Origin: Candidatus Deferrimicrobiaceae bacterium
GTDB lineage: Bacteria; Desulfobacterota; Deferrimicrobia; Deferrimicrobiales; Deferrimicrobiaceae
DNA: 64,000 nt
NCBI GenBank assembly: GCA_036504035.1
Contig: DASXVV010000009.1
Span: forward strand, 496,001 to 560,000
Direction of reading: 5' to 3'
Shown here: positions 17,719 to 29,117 of the stretch, in pieces
Layout of the letters: every line of letters begins with the position of its first letter
Numbering within the stretch: position 1 is the stretch's first letter
Position numbers and translations under genes: made by a program
The notes under the pieces: model-generated
Seen by the model: the letters and a program-made list of their open reading frames with translations, nothing else
The model's database searches: none
Told to the model about the DNA's origin: nothing

Positions 17719-18186
17719 CTATTCTCCCTCGTGATGGCCGCCGCAGCAGCCGCCCTCGTTCTCTTCGTCGTCCTCGCACCCGCAGCCGCAGCCGTCGTCT
17801 TCCAGCGGAATCGACGAGAAATGGCCCCCGACGATCCGGGGAGCGCCCGTAAGCGTCACCCAAATCGTGGCGCGGATGGTCAGCGTGCCGTACCCTTCCT
17901 CTTCTTCCTCGCCGGGACGCGCCTTGAGCTGCTGGTACCCGTGGATGACGGCGCAATCGCCGAACGTGTCGCACCGGAGCATGTCGAACGACATCTCGCC
18001 GGTGGAATCGGTGACGGACTCGAGCATCGCGTTATAGGTCTCGCCGTTCAGGAGGTCGCCCGAAAAATCCTCGAAGATCGCGAACCGGGGGTCGTCGGTC
18101 GCCAGGAACCTGCGCATCGCCTCGGGGCTGCGTTCGTTGTAGGCACGGGAATAGCCGTTCAGGAACTCGGTCGGATCAAACGCCAT
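17719..18186 (-). CDS. NTF2/SnoaL-like domain protein with Cys/His-rich C-terminal tail
   Basis: A 155-residue cytosolic protein. Residues 5-125 look like an NTF2/SnoaL alpha+beta barrel (FLNGYSRAYNERSPEAM ... GTLTIRATIWVTLTG ... GGHFSSIPL). The last 25 residues are acidic and metal-binding in character (DDGCGCGCEDDEEN then GGCCGGHHEGE: five cysteines, two histidines). Such tails often bind zinc, copper or nickel. The gene is probably co-transcribed with crcB, 13 bases downstream, but a role with fluoride is only inferred from position. AAGGAG precedes the ATG. Confidence 0.6.
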   Translation of the reverse strand: MAFDPTEFLNGYSRAYNERSPEAMRRFLATDDPRFAIFEDFSGDLLNGETYNAMLESVTDSTGEMSFDMLRCDTFGDCAVIHGYQQLKARPGEEEEEGYGTLTIRATIWVTLTGAPRIVGGHFSSIPLEDDGCGCGCEDDEENEGGCCGGHHEGE

Positions 18187-18237
18187 CGGTTCATTTCTCC
18201 TTTTTGTTGCGCATCGTGTGCGGAATTAATCCTCTCA

Positions 18238-18804
18238 TTATACAGGACCGGGGAGCCAGGCGGCCAGCGAACCGGCATGGGCTGCGATCAGCCGAAGCAG
18301 GTAGAGCCCCGCGGCGGCCATCACGGCCGCGGCGAGATCGTCGAGCAGGATCCCCCACGGACCCTTCATCCCGCGGTCGATCCAGCCGACGGGCGGCGGC
18401 TTGACGGCGTCGAACACGCGGAACAGGAGAAACCCCCACGCGGCAGCCGGAAGCAGCCCCGCCGGGGGGACAAACAGGAGGATCGTGAGCAGGTAACCGG
18501 CGACCTCGTCGAGCACGAAATGCCGCGGGTCGTCTGAACGCCAATAGGCGATCGCCCACGGTGCGAGGCGGAGCGAGGCGATGCAAGCCAGGAGGAAGCA
18601 GGCGAGGAGAAGAGGCCGGACCAGCGTCGGAGGCGCGAGAAAGGCGATCGACAGGTGGATCAGCACCCCGGGCAGCGTGCCGAAGGTGCCGGGCGCCCGC
18701 GGGGAGAGCCCCGTCCAGAGGCCGGTCGAGAGGGCCAGCCGGAAGCGATCGCCGGCCGCCGGTGCCGCTCCATGCCGTTCGTTCGCTTGCAGGCGGGAAG
18801 ACAT
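18238..18804 (-). CDS. pgpA: Phosphatidylglycerophosphatase A
   Basis: Dephosphorylates phosphatidylglycerophosphate to phosphatidylglycerol in the inner membrane. The protein keeps the PgpA signature set: GLSPRAPGTFGTLPG at the N-terminus, DEVAGYLLT, FDAVKPPPVGWIDR and GILLDDLAAAV, the last two carrying the catalytic acidic residues. Four membrane helices are visible. The ATG at 18804 (MSSRLQAN) is preferred over an in-frame TTG five codons upstream, because neither has a clear ribosome site and ATG gives the usual family length of about 188 residues. Confidence 0.9.
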   Translation of the reverse strand: MSSRLQANERHGAAPAAGDRFRLALSTGLWTGLSPRAPGTFGTLPGVLIHLSIAFLAPPTLVRPLLLACFLLACIASLRLAPWAIAYWRSDDPRHFVLDEVAGYLLTILLFVPPAGLLPAAAWGFLLFRVFDAVKPPPVGWIDRGMKGPWGILLDDLAAAVMAAAGLYLLRLIAAHAGSLAAWLPGPV

Positions 18805-18831
18805 CCGATATTTATACAACAGCGACCGCGA

Positions 18832-19323
18832 TCAGTGGGTGAACGATAGCCCCACGAGGAACGGCTCGTTCTCCGAGACCTGGCCGCTTTCGGAGAGGAT
18901 CGTGGGCCGCTTGCCGAAGACCGAGTCGCGAAGCGTGCGGACCACCCGGGCCACACCCTCGGCCTGCGGCTGCTCGCGGTCTTTTCGGGAGAAGGCGTGG
19001 CGCAATTCCCCGACCACCCCCAGCAGCCCGACGAGCGAAAATCCCTCCTTGTCGGTCACCTGCGCTGCGGGCACGCGCCTGTCGAGCGAGACGGCGGGAC
19101 CCGCGGACGATGTGCGGGCGACGGTCGGGCGCATCGCGAGGAGGTCGGCCGCCTCGGGCATCGGCCGGATCGCCGCTTCGGCCTGCGCCGGCAGTCGATA
19201 TTCCGGATTGATTCGGACCGGACCGCGTTCCTGCCCTTCCCCCGCCAGGCAGGAAGAAGCCGCCGGCACGCCAGTGATCAGCACCAGGACCAGGATCGTC
19301 GCCCATCGCCCGAAATCGTTCAT
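18832..19323 (-). CDS. Small secreted protein of unknown function
   Basis: A 163-residue protein with a signal peptide (ATILVLVLITGVPAASS, cut near CLAG). The rest is low in hydrophobic segments and has no family motif that I recognise. The signal region ends in a cysteine (SSCLAG), but the preceding residues do not make a good lipobox. A reasonable ribosome site (AAAGGAACGGGCG) precedes the ATG. The gene sits 27 bases upstream of pgpA on the same strand and is possibly co-transcribed with it. Confidence 0.6.
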   Translation of the reverse strand: MNDFGRWATILVLVLITGVPAASSCLAGEGQERGPVRINPEYRLPAQAEAAIRPMPEAADLLAMRPTVARTSSAGPAVSLDRRVPAAQVTDKEGFSLVGLLGVVGELRHAFSRKDREQPQAEGVARVVRTLRDSVFGKRPTILSESGQVSENEPFLVGLSFTH

Positions 19324-19506
19324 CGCCCGTTCCTTTCCCCGCGTCTCCCGGCGTGGACCGGTTTTTCACGCGAAGACTGATACAATCGGCATGCCATAAC
19401 GATATCCGCCTGATATCACTGGCATACGTTCGAATATACTCCCGGCGGAACGCGGTGGGAAATCACCATTTCTTCCGCATCGGGCATCTCCGTTACATTC
19501 CTTGGA

Positions 19507-20538
19507 TCAAGCCCACCGGAACAGCTTCAGCGCCAGGAGGAAGGAGCCGAGGCTCCAGGCGCCGAGCACCAGCAATTGCGGCGAGAGCGTCGCAAGCGTC
19601 GCCCCATCCGTCATGACGGCCCGGAGGGCGTCGACCAGCGCCGTCAGCGGCATGGCGCGCAGCAGCGGCTGGACGGAATCCGGAAAGCGGGACGTGGAGA
19701 AAAAGACGCCCGAGAGGACGAACGACGGCATCGTGACGAGGTTGATGAGCCCCATGACCACGCTGTTGGTTTGCGCCCGGGAGGCGATCAGGGTGCCGAT
19801 GCCCGCGAAAGCGAGGGCGCCCGAGAAGGAGACCGCCGCCAGGGCGGCCACCGATCCGGCCGTCGATACGCCGAACATCCAACCGGCCAGCAGGAGCAGC
19901 GGGACCGTTTCCACCGGGACGAAGGCCAGGCGGGAAAGGATCTGGGCAAGCAGGAAGTCGCTTTTCCGCATCGGCGTCGTCAACTGCAGCTTGAGCAGCT
20001 TGCGGATGCGCATCTCGACGATGACCCAGCCGATGCCCCATACGCCCCCGCCCATCAGGTTCATGCCCAGGAGCCCCGGAATGAGGAAATCGATGTAGCG
20101 CGAGCCGCGCTCGGTCATCGGCCGGTCCGATGCCGCCACAGGATCGCGGCGGCCCGCCGCGCGCTGAAGCGCGCCGTCGACGACGCTGCGCGCCAGGGCG
20201 CTTTCGGGCCGCGTCGGGTCGAACCGGTAAACGACCGGGTTCCCCGGGAGGACGGCGACCGCCGCGCTTCCCGATCGAAGCCGCCGCCCGGCCTCGCCCT
20301 CCGGAAGCAGCGTCGCCCGCACGCCCCGGTCGGCGGAAAGCGCCGAAAGGATGCGTTCCGCGCCTGCACCTTGAACGATGGCAACCCGGACCGGTTCGGC
20401 GCCGTTGCTCCCCCGGAAGGCAACCCCGAGCGCGACCGCGAGCAGCGCCGGGAACACGAATGTCCAGAAGATGCCTTCGGGCTGGCGGAGGCTCTCGCGC
20501 CAGCGGGCCAGCACCATGTTGCCCAGTGCGCTACGCAT
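19507..20538 (-). CDS. ABC-2 type transporter permease
   Basis: A 343-residue inner-membrane permease: one helix near the N-terminus (FWTFVFPALLAVALGVAF), a periplasmic loop of about 130 residues, then five helices from residue 150 onward. The ABC-2 signature region is IDFLIPGLLGMNLMGGGVWGIGWVIVEMR and RKLLKLQLTTPMRKSDFLLAQIL. This is the NodJ/drug-exporter type that works with a single ATPase. It overlaps the ATPase gene by 8 bases, so the two form an export system of unknown substrate. Confidence 0.9.
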   Translation of the reverse strand: MRSALGNMVLARWRESLRQPEGIFWTFVFPALLAVALGVAFRGSNGAEPVRVAIVQGAGAERILSALSADRGVRATLLPEGEAGRRLRSGSAAVAVLPGNPVVYRFDPTRPESALARSVVDGALQRAAGRRDPVAASDRPMTERGSRYIDFLIPGLLGMNLMGGGVWGIGWVIVEMRIRKLLKLQLTTPMRKSDFLLAQILSRLAFVPVETVPLLLLAGWMFGVSTAGSVAALAAVSFSGALAFAGIGTLIASRAQTNSVVMGLINLVTMPSFVLSGVFFSTSRFPDSVQPLLRAMPLTALVDALRAVMTDGATLATLSPQLLVLGAWSLGSFLLALKLFRWA

Positions 20539-21463
20539 CCCGGAGCTCCCGACCGGTCAGCGACATGTAGACATCCTCGAGCGTCGCGCGACGGATCGTC
20601 AGATGCTCGACGGAAAAGCCGTCCGCCCGGGCAGCCTCGAACAGCCCGCCGGCCGTGGCGGACCCCGCCGACGAGGCGATTCGGATCAGCGCCCCGTTGC
20701 GCCGGACCGCGCGAACCGCGGGCAGCGACGCCAGGACGGCATCGTCCGGAGAGGCGCCCGACAGCTCGAACTCGACGACCTGCTCCCCACCAAGCGAAGC
20801 GATCAGCGCCGCGGGCGTCCCGAGGGCGATCACCTTCCCGTGGTCGACCACGGCTACCCGGTCGCAGAGCCGCTCGGCTTCCTCCATATAATGCGTGGAG
20901 ACCAGGATCGCCCGCCCCCGGTCGCGGTGGGCAAGCACCAGGTCGCCGATCATCAGACGCGCCTGCGGGTCGAGTCCCGTGGTCGGCTCGTCGAGCACCA
21001 GAAGCTCCGGGTCGCCGGCGAGCGCACAGGCGAGCGCCAGCCGCTGCCGCTGCCCGCCGGAAAGACGGCTGGTCCAGGCCCCCGATTTTTCGGTGAGACC
21101 GACGCGTTCGATGAGCACCGCCGGATCGGGCCCTTTCGGGTAGAAGCTGCGGAACTGCACGACCACCTCCCGGACGGTCAGCCGCTCCGGGAAACGCGCC
21201 TCCTGGAGGGCGACGCCCATCTTTTCCCGGATGTCGCGGCCGTTCCGGCTCCACGACTTTCCGAAGACGCGCACCTCGCCGGTAGTCGGCGTGATCAGCC
21301 CGGCGATCGTCTCGATCGTGGTGGTCTTCCCGGCGCCGTTGGGCCCCAGCATCCCGAAGCATTCTCCCGCCGCAACCGACAGATCGAGACCGTCGACCGC
21401 CACGACGCGGCCGTACCGCTTGACGAGCCCGCGAACCTCGACGACCGAATCCATATCCCCCAC
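20531..21463 (-). CDS. ABC-2 exporter ATP-binding protein
   Basis: A 310-residue ATPase driving the adjacent permease. Walker A is GPNGAGKTTT, the signature is LSGGQRQRLALA, and Walker B is LLVLDEPTTGLD, with H-loop VSTHYMEEAERL. The last 90 residues are the extra C-terminal domain usual in CcmA/DrrA-type exporter ATPases. The start is taken as GTG at 21463 with AAGGG at correct spacing. An ATG three codons later lies too close to its only purine stretch. A hairpin with a T-run lies 25-60 bases upstream in the leader. Confidence 0.92.
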   Translation of the reverse strand: MGDMDSVVEVRGLVKRYGRVVAVDGLDLSVAAGECFGMLGPNGAGKTTTIETIAGLITPTTGEVRVFGKSWSRNGRDIREKMGVALQEARFPERLTVREVVVQFRSFYPKGPDPAVLIERVGLTEKSGAWTSRLSGGQRQRLALACALAGDPELLVLDEPTTGLDPQARLMIGDLVLAHRDRGRAILVSTHYMEEAERLCDRVAVVDHGKVIALGTPAALIASLGGEQVVEFELSGASPDDAVLASLPAVRAVRRNGALIRIASSAGSATAGGLFEAARADGFSVEHLTIRRATLEDVYMSLTGRELRDA

Positions 21464-21487
21464 CGCGATCCCTTCACCTCCCGCGAC

Positions 21488-21523
21488 AAAAACGAGGGAC
21501 GGCTCGCGAAAGCCCGTCCCTCG
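21488..21523 (-). terminator. Terminator-like hairpin in the leader of the ABC exporter operon
   Basis: Read on the minus strand, a 10-bp stem CGAGGGACGG / CCGTCCCTCG is followed at once by TTTTTG, and the exporter's start codon lies 25 bases further on. No minus-strand gene lies between this hairpin and the divergent kinase gene, so it is not ending an upstream gene. It therefore looks like an attenuator within the 5' leader. On the plus strand the T-run is weak (GCATTTT). Confidence 0.55.
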
Positions 21524-21681
21524 TGCATTTTACTCCGACTTGGCCGCGGTTGGGTCAGAAGGCGTCCATCGATCCGTCTTCGAAGGGAAGGGCCGGTTTT
21601 CCAGCATATTAAAGTATTGGCCTCCGGAATCCGATTAGAGACAAGGGTTTTTGGATCGCACCCAAAAGACGCATATAACAC

Positions 21682-23496
21682 ATGACGCACAAACGATATT
21701 CCGTAGATCTTCGAGCCAGGCTGCTCGCCTGGCCGATCCGCATCCAGTTTCTCCTCCTGTTCTCGTTGCTGGGGCTCCCGACGGTCGGCATCATCATCTA
21801 TTCGGGCCTGGTCCAGCGACACGAAGCCATCCATTCTGCGGCCGACGGGTGCGGGAACCTGGCCGCGAACATCGCCTTCCAGCAGGAAAGCCTCGTTCTC
21901 GGCGCCCAGCAGCTGGCCAGCACCATGGCGCAGGACGATGACGTCCTGTCCAGGAAATCGAGCGAATCGCGACGGCTCCTCGCGGCGCTTCTCCTCCAGA
22001 ACCCCCAGCTATCCGACATCGTGGTGACGGATCCGACCGGGGAAGCGTGGGCGACGGCGCCCGACTTCCATGGAACGATCTCTTACTCGGACCGGTCATT
22101 CTTCCGGAAAGCGATCCGGACCGGACTGTTTTCCTCGGGGGAATACGGCATCGGGAAAGCCTCGAACAATCCCATGATCAATTTCGGCTACCCGCTCCAC
22201 GACCGATACGGGAAACTGGCCGGCGTGATCGGGATCGGGATCGACCTGGGATTCGCCGGCCGGATGTTCAACGCGGCGGACCTCCCGGGCGACGCCACCT
22301 ATTGTGTCCAGGACCATCGGGGGGTCATCCTCGGCCGGGGACCCGCAGGAGAACTGTCCCGATCCCTGATCGGAAGGCATGATTATTCTCCGGACCTGTT
22401 CGACAAGATGAAAGCCGGCCGGGAAAAGGGAGACTTCGTCGGCCGCGGGAACGACGGGAAGATCCGGCAATACGCCTACCGGAAACTCAGCCTGCCGGGG
22501 GAGGCGGAGCCGTTCCTCTACATCCGTGTCGGCGTGCCGGTCTCCACGGTGACGGCCCAGGCAAACACCGCGATCCTCCGGAACCTCCTGTTGCTGCTGC
22601 CATTTCTCGTCATCGGAACTGCATCGGCGAGATGGATCGCCAATCGCGGGATCGCAGACCGCATCGTCGCGCTGGAACGCGTCGCGAAGGCGCTGGCCAA
22701 GGGGGATGGGCCGCCTCAGGGCGACGTGCCCGCCGGCGGCGGCGAGATCGGAAGCCTGGCCCGCTCGATCGACGACATGGCGGCGGCGCTCGATTCGCGG
22801 GAGCGTTCGCTCCGGGAATCCGGCGAGCAGCTCCGGGATCTGCTGTCCCATCGCAGCAAGATCGTCGAGGATGAGCGCCGGCGGATCGCCCGCTGCATCC
22901 ACGACGACCTGGGGCAGCGGATGACCGTCCTGAGCCTTTCCCTTTACGAAATGAAGATGTCCCTTCCTCAGGATGCGGCGTCGATTTCGACGCGGCTGCA
23001 GGAGATGGCAGACATCGTCAAGGGCACGCATGGATCCCTCCAGCGGATCATCCGGGAATTGCGACCGCAGGTGCTCGACGACATGGGACTCATGCCGGCC
23101 ATCGAATGGCTCGCCGGGAACTGCAGCAAAACATCCGGCATTTCCATCTCGGTCGACTTGCCCGATAACGTGGAAATCGACAACGACGTGGCGACGACCC
23201 TTTTCCGGATTTGCCAGGAGGGGTTGGCCAACGTGCTTCGCCATTCGGGAGCCACGCGCGCATGGATTCGCGTCCGGCGATCCCGGAACCGCCTGCTGCT
23301 GCGGGTGGCCGACAACGGCCGGGGGGTCTCCCCCGACTCGCCCGGCGGGCGCCAGGGATTCGGCCTGATGGGCATCAGGGAACGGGCTCTTCGTCTGGGC
23401 GGCCGTGCCGGGGTCCGGCCGAGACGCAGGGGGGGAACGGAACTGTTCGCATGGGTCCAGCTGAAAATACAGGGGTCCGGGGAGGAGAATCGATGA
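21682..23496 (+). CDS. Cache-domain sensor histidine kinase, NarL/DegS type
   Basis: A 604-residue membrane kinase. Helix 1 covers about residues 18-38, a periplasmic double-Cache domain 40-285 (SDRSFFRKAIRTGLFSSGEYG), and helix 2 about 295-312. Then come HAMP (315-370), a coiled coil and a HisKA_3 dimerisation domain with phospho-acceptor H407 (IARCIHDDLGQRM). The HATPase domain has N box CQEGLANVLRHSG and G boxes DNGRGVS and GFGLMGIRERA. The final ATGA overlaps the response-regulator start, so the two form a matched pair. The sensed ligand is unknown. The ATG has no strong ribosome site, so the start could be slightly different. Confidence 0.92.
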   Translation: MTHKRYSVDLRARLLAWPIRIQFLLLFSLLGLPTVGIIIYSGLVQRHEAIHSAADGCGNLAANIAFQQESLVLGAQQLASTMAQDDDVLSRKSSESRRLLAALLLQNPQLSDIVVTDPTGEAWATAPDFHGTISYSDRSFFRKAIRTGLFSSGEYGIGKASNNPMINFGYPLHDRYGKLAGVIGIGIDLGFAGRMFNAADLPGDATYCVQDHRGVILGRGPAGELSRSLIGRHDYSPDLFDKMKAGREKGDFVGRGNDGKIRQYAYRKLSLPGEAEPFLYIRVGVPVSTVTAQANTAILRNLLLLLPFLVIGTASARWIANRGIADRIVALERVAKALAKGDGPPQGDVPAGGGEIGSLARSIDDMAAALDSRERSLRESGEQLRDLLSHRSKIVEDERRRIARCIHDDLGQRMTVLSLSLYEMKMSLPQDAASISTRLQEMADIVKGTHGSLQRIIRELRPQVLDDMGLMPAIEWLAGNCSKTSGISISVDLPDNVEIDNDVATTLFRICQEGLANVLRHSGATRAWIRVRRSRNRLLLRVADNGRGVSPDSPGGRQGFGLMGIRERALRLGGRAGVRPRRRGGTELFAWVQLKIQGSGEENR

Positions 23497-24128
23497 TCCG
23501 GGTCGTACTGGTCGACGATCATCCCATTGTCCGCCATGGGTTGCAGGTGCTGCTGGCGGGAACCGGTGATATCACGGTGGTGGGCGAGGCGGGAGATGCC
23601 TCCGGGCTTCACCGCCTCGTGGAAGAGACTGCCTGCGACCTGCTGGTCCTCGACATCGGGCTGCCGGGAAAAAGCGGCATGGAAGTGATCGGAGACCTCA
23701 GGCGCGCCTTCCCGAAGGTCGGGGTGGTGGTCCTCTCCATGCACAGCGACGTCTATTATGCCGTCCGTGCATTGAAGGCCGGCGCCGGGGGCTACCTGAC
23801 CAAGGTAACCCCGCCCGCGGAAGTGATCGAGGCGATCCGGAAAGTGGCCGCCGGCAGGCGCCACATGTGCGCGGACCTCGCCGGGCAGATCGCCGACCTG
23901 CTGGCGGGCGATCTCGAGACGCCCCCGCACGAGCGGCTGTCGGACCGGGAGTTCGAGATTCTCCAGATGATCGCGGCCGGACGGAAGCCGCAGGAGATAT
24001 CCGATGCGCTCCGGGTCGGCGTCGGAACCGTCGGCACCTACCGGACGAGAATCCTCCACAAGATGAACATGACCTCCAACTCGGAACTGACTCGTTACGT
24101 CACGGAAAAAGGGCTTTTCGTCGATTAG
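23493..24128 (+). CDS. NarL/LuxR-family response regulator
   Basis: A 211-residue transcriptional regulator. The receiver domain (1-120) has the acidic pair DD at 8-9, phospho-acceptor D54 (LVLDIGLPG) and the conserved lysine in YLTKVTPP. The C-terminal LuxR-type helix-turn-helix (about 145-205) reads LSDREFEILQMIAAGRKPQE and VGTYRTRILHKMNM. It is the partner of the overlapping kinase. GGAGGAGAAT sits 2-8 bases before the ATG. Targets are unknown; the chemoreceptor gene 195 bases downstream is a candidate. Confidence 0.94.
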   Translation: MIRVVLVDDHPIVRHGLQVLLAGTGDITVVGEAGDASGLHRLVEETACDLLVLDIGLPGKSGMEVIGDLRRAFPKVGVVVLSMHSDVYYAVRALKAGAGGYLTKVTPPAEVIEAIRKVAAGRRHMCADLAGQIADLLAGDLETPPHERLSDREFEILQMIAAGRKPQEISDALRVGVGTVGTYRTRILHKMNMTSNSELTRYVTEKGLFVD

Positions 24129-24323
24129 GGGACCGGCTGGCCGCCCACCGATCCGTATCTGTTTCCAATACGGTCTCGTACCCGATTATCGTCATCCCCC
24201 GCATAATCCGGCACCCGAATATCTCTGTTTCCGATCTGCTTTCAGGATTTCCCGATACCGAAAGGTACCTGAGGAGCCTACAGGCACTCGGCTCCAATAC
24301 CCATTGTTCGGGGAGGATAGACC

Positions 24324-25937
24324 ATGCTGGAACGGATGTCGCTGGGCAAGAAGCTGACAGGGGGATTCCTGATCGTCGCGCTGATCTGCGGCATCGTGGG
24401 TTTCGTCGGATACGTCAACATCAACAAGATCATGGCCGCCGACGACCGCCTGTACACCAAGTTTACCGAGCCGCTGGAGCAGATCGGGAGCATATCCACC
24501 AACTTCCACCGGATGCGGTCGAACGTCTACGAGCTGCTGGCGGCGAAGGATTCCGCCAAGCAGGAGAAGCTGGTCGGTATGATCCGGGACCGCCAGAAGG
24601 AAATCCAGCAGGACATCGATCCGTTCGAAGGCTCGCTCATGACCGACGGCGGCCGGGAATCGTTCCGGAAATTCCGGACCAGCTACGGGACCTACCTAAC
24701 CGTGCTCGACAAGTTCATCGACCTCGTGAAGGCCGGAAAGCCGGGCGAGGCCGAGGCGCTGATCGTCAGCGACCTGGGGAGGCTTCGCCAGGAGACGCAG
24801 ACGCAGATCGAGGAACTCGTCCGGCTGAAGGTCGAAAACGCGAAGAAGATCGCAGATGAAAATCACAACACCGGCACGGCCGCGGGGCGCTTCATGCTCG
24901 GCCTGGTGCTCGGCTGCATCGGCCTGTCGCTGGGGCTCGGCCTTTTCCTCTCCCGTACGATTTCCAGGTCGCTGAACGATTCGGTCAACGCGCTTTCCGA
25001 AGGCGCCTCCCAGGTGACTTCCGCCGCGGGGATGCTCTCCTCCTCCTCCCAGGCACTTGCCGAAGGGTCATCCGAACAAGCCGCCTCGCTCGAGGAAACG
25101 GCTTCCGCAATGGAAGAGATGTCGGCGATGACGACCCGGAATAGCGAAAGCGCCGGGGAGGCCAAATCGCTTTCCGACAGCGCCGGGGTTTCCGTGCGGA
25201 AGGCGAACGACTCGATGGGAAAGCTGGTCGGGCAGATGGCCGAGATCTCCTCCACGAGCGAGGAGATCGGCAAGATCATCAAGACGATCGACGAGATCGC
25301 CTTCCAGACGAACCTCCTGGCGCTGAACGCCGCCGTCGAGGCGGCACGGGCGGGAGAGGCCGGAGCCGGCTTCGCCGTCGTGGCCGACGAGGTGCGCAAC
25401 CTGGCCCAGCGCGCGGCGGGCGCGGCCAAGAACACCTCCGAGCTGATCGAGGGCGCGATCCGTCGGATCAAGGACGGCACCGATCTCGTGCAGAAAACCA
25501 ATGCCGACTTCCTCGAAGTGACGGTCACGGTCACGAAGGTGACCGACCTCGTGGCGGAAGTCTCGGCAGCATCGCTGGAACAGTCCCGCGGGATCTCGGA
25601 AGTCAGCACGGCCGTTTCGCAGATGGACAAGGTGACGCAGCAGAACGCGGGAAGCGCGGAGGAAATCGCCAGCGCCGCCGAAGAGATGAACTCCCAGTCC
25701 ATGTCGCTCCAGGGGATCGTCGAATCGCTCCGGGCCTTGTCGGAGGGTGAAGGGAACGGGATTGCAAGGCGGCCGGCGACAGCCTGGTCGACCCGTCCCG
25801 CAGGCAAGATGGCGGGTCGGAAGTCCCCCACGGCGCTGTCGTCCGGTTCGGGCGCCGTCCGCGGGTCGACCGGCAGGAGCATCCGTAATCCGGAGGAAGT
25901 GATCCCGCTGGACGCCGCCGAGATGGGGCAGTTCTGA
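24324..25937 (+). CDS. Methyl-accepting chemotaxis protein with four-helix-bundle sensor
   Basis: A 537-residue chemoreceptor. Helix 1 is residues 11-32, the periplasmic four-helix-bundle sensor about 33-188, and helix 2 about 190-212. The cytoplasmic signalling hairpin tip is [21 protein letters not shown], which contacts CheA and CheW. After helix 2 only a short HAMP-like first helix ([17 protein letters not shown]) is seen before the methylation helices, an architecture common in Geobacter-like receptors. There is no CheR-binding pentapeptide at the C-terminus. It overlaps cheW by one base (TGATG). Confidence 0.93.
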   Translation: MLERMSLGKKLTGGFLIVALICGIVGFVGYVNINKIMAADDRLYTKFTEPLEQIGSISTNFHRMRSNVYELLAAKDSAKQEKLVGMIRDRQKEIQQDIDPFEGSLMTDGGRESFRKFRTSYGTYLTVLDKFIDLVKAGKPGEAEALIVSDLGRLRQETQTQIEELVRLKVENAKKIADENHNTGTAAGRFMLGLVLGCIGLSLGLGLFLSRTISRSLNDSVNALSEGASQVTSAAGMLSSSSQALAEGSSEQAASLEETASAMEEMSAMTTRNSESAGEAKSLSDSAGVSVRKANDSMGKLVGQMAEISSTSEEIGKIIKTIDEIAFQTNLLALNAAVEAARAGEAGAGFAVVADEVRNLAQRAAGAAKNTSELIEGAIRRIKDGTDLVQKTNADFLEVTVTVTKVTDLVAEVSAASLEQSRGISEVSTAVSQMDKVTQQNAGSAEEIASAAEEMNSQSMSLQGIVESLRALSEGEGNGIARRPATAWSTRPAGKMAGRKSPTALSSGSGAVRGSTGRSIRNPEEVIPLDAAEMGQF

Positions 25938-26401
25938 TGGAAACGGCCGCATCCCGGCAAATCGGGCCCGGGCAACATAAATACTTAACGTTTCAGCTTG
26001 CCGGGGAGATCTTCGGGATCGACATCCGGATGATCCGGGAGATCATCGGGATCATGGAGATCACGCCCGTTCCCGATTCGGATGCCTCGATCCGGGGCGT
26101 GATCAACCTGCGCGGCAAGATCATCCCGGTCGTGGATCTCCGGCTGAAATTCGGCGTCGAGGCGGCGCCGTTCACAGAGCGCACCTGCATCGTCGTCGTC
26201 GACCTGCCCGATCAGACCGGTTTGCGGCAGGTCGGCACGATCGTGGACGCCGTGTCGGAAGTGAGCCAGATTCCCTCGTCCGACATCGAACCGCCGCCGG
26301 AAATCGGTTCAGGGTCCGTATCGGAACAGATCGTCGGCATGGCAAAACTGAAGGAGAAGGTGGTCATCCTGCTCGATATCGGGAACATCCTCGGAGGGTA
26401 G
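25937..26401 (+). CDS. cheW: Chemotaxis coupling protein CheW
   Basis: A 154-residue SH3-like adaptor that ties chemoreceptors to CheA. It has the CheW hallmarks YLTFQLAGEIFGIDI, IREIIGIMEITPVPDS and IRGVINLRGKIIPVVDLRLKFG. It is co-translated with the receptor at 24324-25937, whose stop shares one base with this ATG. No cheA, cheR or cheB gene lies in the window, so the rest of the pathway must be encoded elsewhere. Confidence 0.95.
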   Translation: METAASRQIGPGQHKYLTFQLAGEIFGIDIRMIREIIGIMEITPVPDSDASIRGVINLRGKIIPVVDLRLKFGVEAAPFTERTCIVVVDLPDQTGLRQVGTIVDAVSEVSQIPSSDIEPPPEIGSGSVSEQIVGMAKLKEKVVILLDIGNILGG

Positions 26402-26407
26402 CTGCGG

Positions 26408-29092
<2,685 letters not shown>

Positions 29093-29117
29093 TGCCGGTC
29101 CTCCCCGGATAGCGTGA

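Noticed and set aside
18187-18237. Fluoride riboswitch upstream of the crcB pair
   Set aside because: The leader is only about 50 bases and lacks the conserved GGNGAUGG / pseudoknot pattern.
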